Positions 1 to 4,634 of a stretch of DNA of 5,636 nucleotides are shown here, piece after piece. Both the position numbers and the translations under genes were made by a program. Position 1 is the stretch's first letter. The number at the start of each line of letters is the position of its first letter. Source of the stretch: Bacteroidia bacterium (lineage in GTDB: Bacteria; Bacteroidota; Bacteroidia; Flavobacteriales; Flavobacteriaceae); the NCBI GenBank assembly GCA_018679315.1, contig JAHHLF010000048.1:1-5636 (forward strand), in the 5' to 3' direction. The notes under the pieces were generated by a model. It was not told the DNA's origin, made no database searches, and saw only the letters and a list, made by a program, of their open reading frames with translations.

Positions 1-647
1 AGCTGATTCCTATTGATCGCTGCTACCAGGTAAACCGCTCCAAGCACCAAGACTAACAACATAAAATAATATGTCATTTGGTAGTGATTGGCCCCTACTT
101 CTAGTGCCATGGCCAGGGCTGTCAACAGAAATCCCCAGATATATTTTTTGCGAAAGACCAGGACAATGCCGCCTAACAACATGGGCAAATAGCCCAGGGC
201 ATGTGCTTTTGCATTGTGCCCAACGCCAAGTATGATCACCAGGTAGGTAGAAAAGCCGAATGCCAGGGCACCGAGTACAGCCAGCCGGAAATCCATTTTC
301 AGGCACCACATCAGGATATAGAAACTGAGAAAGTACAGAAAGAGATAATCTGCGGGTCTTGGCAGAAAGCGTATGCCCCTGTCTATGGCTTTTACCACAT
401 CATTTGGATAGTAGGCGCCTAATTGGAATGTCGGCATACCCCCAAAGGCACTGTTGGTCCAGTAGGGTTCTCTTTCATAGGTTTCACGAAAATCATTTTG
501 TTCCTTGGCCATGCCCGTATACTGGGCGATATCTGACTGAAATATAGTCTTCCCCTGAAGGACGGGAGAAAAATACAGAAGAGAGATCAGGATAAAAAAA
601 GCGAGGGCAAAAAAATGTATGAATAGCGCTCTAATGCCGGGCTTCAT
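1..647 (-). CDS. YfhO-family polytopic membrane protein, 3' end cut by window edge
   Basis: An open frame runs from ATG at 647 to the left edge with no stop, giving the first 215 residues; family members are usually several hundred residues longer. Visible are a membrane segment at about 7-27, a non-cytoplasmic loop with the motif QSDIAQYTGMAKEQ (37-50), then about five more hydrophobic segments (near 101-118, 121-141, 148-165, 169-185 and 192-210). This matches the start of flavobacterial proteins in the YfhO family, multi-pass proteins related to GT-C glycosyltransferases that use polyprenyl-linked sugars. D39 in the first loop lies where GT-C enzymes carry their catalytic Asp. Some Firmicute members act in teichoic acid glycosylation; the substrate in Bacteroidota is unknown to me. 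The gene begins 18 bases after the stop of the small membrane protein gene upstream, so the two are probably co-transcribed. No Shine-Dalgarno sequence precedes the ATG, as is usual in this phylum. Family call is from recalled similarity. Confidence 0.85.
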   Translation of the reverse strand, partial: MKPGIRALFIHFFALAFFILISLLYFSPVLQGKTIFQSDIAQYTGMAKEQNDFRETYEREPYWTNSAFGGMPTFQLGAYYPNDVVKAIDRGIRFLPRPADYLFLYFLSFYILMWCLKMDFRLAVLGALAFGFSTYLVIILGVGHNAKAHALGYLPMLLGGIVLVFRKKYIWGFLLTALAMALEVGANHYQMTYYFMLLVLVLGAVYLVAAINRNQ

Positions 648-665
648 ATGTTGGTCTAGTGTTGG

Positions 666-938
666 TTAGGGAATCTCTTCAAAGTCGATATATTCTCCGA
701 CATCCTTGGAAGAGGATTTAGAACTGTTTTTATATCGGGTATAAGGCATGCCATCCCTGGATTGTTCTTCTGCAGGCCCCTCATCAAAAAATGTTCCCAT
801 TTGCTGCTCCATGCGCTGTCTTACCTTATTAGCTGCGTACTGCATCATCTTTGGAAATAACCAACGGGAAAGCAGGCTAAACAGGTAGTAGGAGGCGATC
901 AGAACTAGCAAGATCTTTAAAAGCACCATATTCTGCAT
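666..938 (-). CDS. Small single-pass membrane protein, DUF4834-like
   Basis: A protein of 90 residues when read from ATG at 938 (87 from ATG at 929). It has one N-terminal membrane segment (roughly residues 5-21, LLKILLVLIASYYLFSLLSR), a basic amphipathic stretch with KVRQRMEQQM, then a polar, serine-rich tail ending in VGEYIDFEEIP. This layout and the acidic YIDFEEI ending fit the DUF4834 family of small Bacteroidota proteins, whose function is unknown. The frame is open back to an ATG at 992, but a perfect TAnnTTTG box lies at 957-950, inside that extension, and the extra 18 residues (polar and basic) do not look like part of the family; I therefore chose the internal start. The choice between 938 and 929 is open. 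The gene is first in a likely two-gene operon with the YfhO-type gene and is divergent from the outer-membrane protein gene, leaving about 77 bases for control of both. Confidence 0.8.
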   Translation of the reverse strand: MQNMVLLKILLVLIASYYLFSLLSRWLFPKMMQYAANKVRQRMEQQMGTFFDEGPAEEQSRDGMPYTRYKNSSKSSSKDVGEYIDFEEIP

Positions 939-949
939 AGAATTTATAT

Positions 950-957
950 CAAAAGTA
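950..957 (-). promoter_or_regulatory. Bacteroidota-type -7 box (TAnnTTTG) for the small membrane protein operon
   Basis: Read on the minus strand the bases are TACTTTTG, a full match to the Bacteroidota -7 consensus TAnnTTTG. It ends 12 bases before the ATG at 938 and 21 bases before the alternative ATG at 929, which would give a very short leader. I see no clear -33 TTG at the usual distance, so this is a half-supported promoter. Confidence 0.5.
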
Positions 958-1015
958 CGATTCCAGCGTTTTATAGACTGTAGAAAAGTCATAAAATAAT
1001 AATAAAATCAAGTCC

Positions 1016-2038
1016 ATGGGATTGCGCACTCACATCAAAACCCATATCCTTACCTTATTTACGCTTGCTTATGCGCTGCCCGCTGTGGTTTCTGCCCAGT
1101 ATACGGATGTTATTAATTCTAACCGCCCCGGCCTGTCTGTCAGCGCCTATGCGGTGGGAACGGGAGTGGTTCAGGCCGAATTAGGTCTTGGCTTTGAACA
1201 ACGCGATCACAGCCGTCTGGATTATGAATCCAATTTATTTACCCCGGAACTTTCGCTCAGGTACGGATTGCTTTTTGAGACTCTGGAATTAAATTATGAA
1301 GGCAGGTATGTCAGTCAGAATATTGATTACCTCGGTTTCGATCTAAGTGAAACACGTACAGATTTTGAGCGTAACCGAATTGGATTGAAGTTCCTGCTCT
1401 TTGATCCGTTTAAAGGTCAGCCTGTTAAACCTAATATACGCAGCTGGCGTGCCAATAATGTCTTTCAGCTTAAAAATTTAGTCCCAGCGATCTCTATTTA
1501 TGCAGGAGCCAACTTTGTCCTCGGCGATAATCCTTTTTATGCAGGAGACCCAATAGTATCGCCCAGGGTAATGATCGCAACCCAAAGCAGGCTTACCCCG
1601 CGTTTCGTACTTATCTCTAATATCTCTTACGATCGCGTAGGAACTGATTTTCCGGAGTGGCAATACACGATTTCATTTCAACATGCATTCAGAAATCCTA
1701 AATGGAGTGTTTTTATTGAAAACCAGGGAATCAAAAGTGATAGGTACTCAGATGTACTCTTACGTAGCGGGATCGCACATTTATTTAATGAGAGTTTTCA
1801 GATGGATGCCTACTTGGGTTCCAATTTTAAGAATACCCCCAGCCGGATCTTCGGTATGTTGGGGATGTCTTATCGTTTAGATTTCCATCAGGATAAGCTC
1901 AAACCTATAGATGAACAGCCCGCACGCGAAAATGGAGGTACTATTAAGCGTAACGCTAATAAGAAGAAGAAAAAGGGTTTGTTCGGGATTTCTAAAAAGG
2001 ACAAACGAAAACGAAAGAAAAAGAAGATTGACCAATAG
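1016..2038 (+). CDS. Outer-membrane beta-barrel protein, MetA-like 'transporter' family, with basic C-terminal tail
   Basis: A 340-residue protein starting at ATG 1016. It opens with a signal peptide: basic n-region, hydrophobic core at about 11-25 and a VSA/QY cleavage site after A27, predicting export by Sec. The mature part begins YTDVINSNRPG and shows alternating aromatic/polar strands ending near MSYRLDFH (about residue 290), as in an outer-membrane barrel. The start, plus motifs such as ISIYAGANF, VMIATQ and YDRVGTDF, fits the flavobacterial proteins usually labelled 'transporter' and grouped with the phenol MetA-degradation family; no substrate is established and I would not infer phenol metabolism. 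After the barrel comes a tail of about 45 residues in which 16 of the last 29 are Lys or Arg. The gene is divergent from the DUF4834-like gene and ends 4 bases before a strong terminator, so it is probably monocistronic. I found no convincing -7 box upstream. Confidence 0.85.
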   Translation: MGLRTHIKTHILTLFTLAYALPAVVSAQYTDVINSNRPGLSVSAYAVGTGVVQAELGLGFEQRDHSRLDYESNLFTPELSLRYGLLFETLELNYEGRYVSQNIDYLGFDLSETRTDFERNRIGLKFLLFDPFKGQPVKPNIRSWRANNVFQLKNLVPAISIYAGANFVLGDNPFYAGDPIVSPRVMIATQSRLTPRFVLISNISYDRVGTDFPEWQYTISFQHAFRNPKWSVFIENQGIKSDRYSDVLLRSGIAHLFNESFQMDAYLGSNFKNTPSRIFGMLGMSYRLDFHQDKLKPIDEQPARENGGTIKRNANKKKKKGLFGISKKDKRKRKKKKIDQ

Positions 2039-2042
2039 ACGT

Positions 2043-2076
2043 ATCCCGGCCTCTAAAAGTGCCGGGATTCTTTTTT
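2043..2076 (+). terminator. Intrinsic terminator of the outer-membrane protein gene
   Basis: An 8-bp perfect stem, ATCCCGGC (2043-2050) with GCCGGGAT (2061-2068), encloses a 10-base loop and is followed by TC and six T (2071-2076). It begins 4 bases after the stop codon at 2036-2038 and insulates the acyltransferase gene downstream from this transcript. Confidence 0.92.
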
Positions 2077-2094
2077 ACTATTCCCAATAATTCC

Positions 2095-2102
2095 TATTAT
2101 TG
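2095..2102 (+). promoter_or_regulatory. Possible -7 box for the GNAT acyltransferase gene
   Basis: TATTATTG differs from TAnnTTTG at one position and ends 18 bases before the ATG at 2121. A promoter is needed here because a terminator lies just upstream (2043-2076) and only 44 bases separate it from the ATG. No clear -33 element is visible, only a T-rich stretch that belongs to the terminator. Confidence 0.35.
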
Positions 2103-2120
2103 ATCATCCAAGCACTGCAG

Positions 2121-3242
2121 ATGATCCGAATAGAAGAAGTCAAAACCAAAAAACAACTACGAAACTTTGTCAAGTTTCCGTTTTCCATATATAAAGGCTC
2201 GCCTTATTGGGTACCCCCTATTATCAAGGAAGAGATGGCGACTTTCAATAAGGATGTAAACCCCGCTTTCATAGATGCGGATGTTTGGTTCTTCCTCGCC
2301 TATAAAGACAATGTCCTGGCCGGGCGTGTTGCAGTGATCATCAATTGGATAGAAGTAGATCACCAAAAGATCCGCAAAATGCGTTTTGGTTGGTTCGACT
2401 TTATAGATGACCAGGAAGTGAGCAAAGCCCTGTTGGAAAAGGTAGAGGAAATTGGTCGTGAACACCACCTGGAGTTTATGGAAGGCCCTGTGGGCTTTTC
2501 AAATCTTGATAAGGTGGGCGTACTCACTGAAGGATTTGAAGAGATGGGCACTATGATCACCTGGTATAACCATCCGTATTACCAATCACATTATGAGGGG
2601 TACGGCATGTTGAAAGAAAAGGGGTATTTGGAAAGTAAGTTTCCTGAAAAAAATGCGAAGCCAGAGTTTTTTGTCAAAGCGAATGAATTGATCAAAAGAC
2701 GATATAATTTACGGCCGCTCGATTTTACCAAAACAGAAGAAATAATGCCCTGGGCCGATGAGATGTTCGACCTGTTTAACGAGAGCTACGTGAAACTTTC
2801 TTCTTTTGTACCGATGACGGACATTCAGAAGGAATATTTTAAGAAGAAATACATATCCTTTATAAACCCTGAGTACGTCAAATTTGTCATCGATGAACAT
2901 GATAAACTTGTAGCTTTTGCCATCGTCATGCCATCATTTTCTAAAGCCTTGCAAAAGGCGAATGGCCGGTTGTGGCCTTTTGGCTTCCTGCATTTACTCA
3001 ACGCCAAAAAGAACAGCAAGGATGTGATCTTTTACCTGATCGGCATTCATCCGGATTATCAAAATAAAGGGGTAACGGCTATTATTTTTGATCGCTACCA
3101 TCATACGTTCAAATCAAAGCGCATAGAAATGTGCTACAGAACACCTGAATTAGAAGAAAATCTGGCTATCCAGAAATTGTGGAAGCACTTTCATCCCGTC
3201 GTTTATAAACGACGGCGGACCTATAAAAAAATCTTGGATTAA
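2121..3242 (+). CDS. GNAT-fold N-acyltransferase, bacterial ceramide-synthase-like; candidate capnine N-acyltransferase
   Basis: A 373-residue cytosolic protein with no signal peptide or clear membrane segment. It belongs to a widespread family of about 370-390 residues often labelled only 'GNAT family N-acetyltransferase'. Family marks are FVKFPFSIYKGSPYWVPP (16-33), RFGWFDFIDD (88-97), EGPVGFSNLDKVGVLTEGF (121-139), a centre with PSFSKALQKANGRLWPFGF (271-289), and the acyl-CoA-binding GNAT motif A, IGIHPDYQNKGVTAIIF (307-323), with Q-x-x-G in the pyrophosphate loop position. I recall this family as including the Caulobacter ceramide synthase bCerS and E. coli YghO, which N-acylate sphingoid bases. 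Placed tail to tail with a sulfonolipid-type acyltransferase gene, it may N-acylate capnine. The frame also opens at a TTG at 2100, but that codon overlaps a promoter-like box, so ATG 2121 is preferred. Its stop abuts the stop of the convergent gene. Fold call is firm; the lipid substrate is inference. Confidence 0.8.
   Translation: MIRIEEVKTKKQLRNFVKFPFSIYKGSPYWVPPIIKEEMATFNKDVNPAFIDADVWFFLAYKDNVLAGRVAVIINWIEVDHQKIRKMRFGWFDFIDDQEVSKALLEKVEEIGREHHLEFMEGPVGFSNLDKVGVLTEGFEEMGTMITWYNHPYYQSHYEGYGMLKEKGYLESKFPEKNAKPEFFVKANELIKRRYNLRPLDFTKTEEIMPWADEMFDLFNESYVKLSSFVPMTDIQKEYFKKKYISFINPEYVKFVIDEHDKLVAFAIVMPSFSKALQKANGRLWPFGFLHLLNAKKNSKDVIFYLIGIHPDYQNKGVTAIIFDRYHHTFKSKRIEMCYRTPELEENLAIQKLWKHFHPVVYKRRRTYKKILD
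3196..3215. repeat. 20-bp perfect palindrome near a convergent gene junction
   Basis: The sequence CCGTCGTTTA is followed directly by its reverse complement TAAACGACGG, able to form an 8-bp or longer hairpin in RNA from either strand. It lies within the last codons (P-V-V-Y-K-R-R) of the acyltransferase gene, 24 bases before its stop codon, and 27 bases past the stop of the opposing gene. Neither strand has a T-run straight after it, so it is not a classical intrinsic terminator. Confidence 0.6.
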
Positions 3243-4502
3243 TTACTCTCCCATCGCAGCGATAACTGCAGCTGAAAGTCTTTTGTACGTCCCATTTTCA
3301 AGACGCTCACGTATTGCTGAGAACGCATTTAGGGTGACTTTAATATCTTCCAATGTGTGTGAAGCCGTTGGGATCATACGCAACAAGATCATGCCTTTTG
3401 GAATTACCGGATAGACGACAATAGAGCAGAAGATCCCGTGATTCTCGCGCAGATCTCTTACCAGGGCCATCGCTTCCGGCACACTACCACTAAGGTATAC
3501 AGGGGTAACGCAACTGGATGTATTTCCGATATCGAAACCGCTTTCTTTAAGGCCGTTCTGAAGGGCATTTACATTCTCCCATAATTTGGCCTTAAGCTCC
3601 GGCATTGTGCGCAGCATATCTAGTCGTTTCAACGCCCCCTTTACATAGATCATGGGAAGCGATTTTGCGAACATCTGGGAGCGCAAATTGTATTTGAGAT
3701 AATCAATGATCTCTTTGTCGGCCGCCAGGAAGGCTCCGATACCCGCCATGGACTTTGCAAATGTGGCAAAGTAGACATCTATCTCATCCTGAACACCTTG
3801 TTCCTCCCCTGCTCCGGCACCTGTCTTACCAAGTGTACCAAAGCCATGGGCATCATCTACAAGTAGTCGGAATTTAAATTTCTTTTTGAGGGCTACGATC
3901 TCTTTAAGCTTCCCTTGTTCGCCACGCATACCAAAAACACCTTCCGTGATCACAAGGATACCTCCACCGGTTTGCTCTGCAAGTTTGGTCGCTCGGGTCA
4001 GGTTTTTTTCAAGGCTTTCAATGTCATTATGCTTGAAGGTAAAGCGTTTTCCCATATGCAGCCTTACGCCATCAATAATACAGGCATGGGAATCCACATC
4101 ATAGACAATGATATCGTCCTTAGATACCAAGGCATCAATTGCAGATAAGATCCCCTGATAACCAAAATTTAAGAGATAAGCAGATTCTTTATGGACAAAT
4201 TCGGCTAATTGTCTTTCCAGTTCTTCATGGTCTTCCGTATGACCGCTCATCATTCGCGCACCCATAGGAAATGCAGCCCCGTATTCAAGGGCAGCTTCAC
4301 CATCCACTTTTTTGATTTCGGGGAGATTGGCCAGGCCGAGGTAATCATTAATACTCCAGGTAATTACTTCTTTTCCCTGGAATTTCATACGATTTGAGAT
4401 AGGTCCTTCCAGCTTCGGAAATACGAAGTATCCTTCTGCCTGTGACGCCCATTTACCTAATGGGCCTTTGTTCTCAGTGATCCGCTCAAATAAGTCTCTC
4501 AT
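3243..4502 (-). CDS. capB: PLP-dependent alpha-oxoamine synthase: probable cysteate C-fatty acyltransferase (serine palmitoyltransferase-like)
   Basis: From ATG 4502 the protein has 419 residues and is cytosolic. It shows the alpha-oxoamine synthase fold: NDYLGLAN (52-59), GARMMSGHTEDHEELE (81-96), a cofactor-stacking His in DSHACIIDG (H139), VDDAHGFGTLG with PLP-pocket D216 and H219, Schiff-base lysine K250 in FATFAKSMAGIGAF, and R375 in LLRMIPTASHT at the substrate-binding Arg position of serine palmitoyltransferases. Such enzymes join an amino acid to a fatty acyl thioester with loss of CO2. The sequence differs from Bacteroides-type serine palmitoyltransferase as I recall it (which has SRFLNGT and GTFSKSLASIGG) and resembles the flavobacterial enzymes making 3-dehydrocapnine from L-cysteate. 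The neighbouring cysteate-synthase-like gene supports cysteate over serine. Reading from the GTG at 4601 would start inside a terminator hairpin, so ATG 4502 is chosen. Serine palmitoyltransferase remains the main alternative. Confidence 0.75.
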   Translation of the reverse strand: MRDLFERITENKGPLGKWASQAEGYFVFPKLEGPISNRMKFQGKEVITWSINDYLGLANLPEIKKVDGEAALEYGAAFPMGARMMSGHTEDHEELERQLAEFVHKESAYLLNFGYQGILSAIDALVSKDDIIVYDVDSHACIIDGVRLHMGKRFTFKHNDIESLEKNLTRATKLAEQTGGGILVITEGVFGMRGEQGKLKEIVALKKKFKFRLLVDDAHGFGTLGKTGAGAGEEQGVQDEIDVYFATFAKSMAGIGAFLAADKEIIDYLKYNLRSQMFAKSLPMIYVKGALKRLDMLRTMPELKAKLWENVNALQNGLKESGFDIGNTSSCVTPVYLSGSVPEAMALVRDLRENHGIFCSIVVYPVIPKGMILLRMIPTASHTLEDIKVTLNAFSAIRERLENGTYKRLSAAVIAAMGE

Positions 4503-4525
4503 AATGGCCTGATTGATTTTGCTTG

Positions 4526-4533
4526 CAAAACTA
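4526..4533 (-). promoter_or_regulatory. Bacteroidota-type -7 box (TAnnTTTG) for the capB-like gene
   Basis: On the minus strand the bases read TAGTTTTG, a full match to TAnnTTTG, 23 bases before the ATG at 4502 and 49 bases past the T-run of the terminator upstream. Position between a terminator and an ATG gives independent support. A -33 TTG is not clear (only TTATG near 4555). Confidence 0.6.
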
Positions 4534-4582
4534 TGGATTTTTGTGCGCTCCTCATAATTAAAATCCCCTTCTTTGTACCCAC

Positions 4583-4613
4583 AAAAAAAAAGCAACGACA
4601 CACGGTCATTGCT
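4583..4613 (-). terminator. Intrinsic terminator between capA-like and capB-like genes
   Basis: On the minus strand AGCAATGAC (4613-4605) pairs with GTCGTTGCT (4599-4591): nine pairs, one a G-U, around a 5-base loop, followed by eight T (4590-4583). It starts 21 bases after the stop of the cysteate-synthase-like gene and should end that transcript before the acyltransferase gene. Confidence 0.88.
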
Positions 4614-4634
4614 GATTTACAATATGTTAGTCAG

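Noticed and set aside
10..309. Minus-strand frame of 99 codons.
   Set aside because: It is a shifted frame within the YfhO-type gene, which has a continuous, family-like frame over the same bases; the product is rich in Cys, Pro and Arg with no recognisable domain.
1016..2038. Role of the outer-membrane protein in phenol degradation, as the family name suggests.
   Set aside because: The family name comes from one distant member; no aromatic-degradation genes are nearby and the flavobacterial branch has no shown substrate.
3886..4148. Two overlapping plus-strand frames of 72 and 77 codons.
   Set aside because: Both are antisense shadows of the capB-like gene in the region coding for its conserved PLP-binding motifs.
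3243..4502. Identification of the PLP enzyme as 2-amino-3-ketobutyrate CoA ligase (Kbl) or 8-amino-7-oxononanoate synthase (BioF).
   Set aside because: These share the fold, but the gene has no threonine dehydrogenase or biotin neighbours, and its motifs and its cysteate-synthase-like neighbour fit the lipid-forming branch better. Only a phylogeny would exclude them fully.
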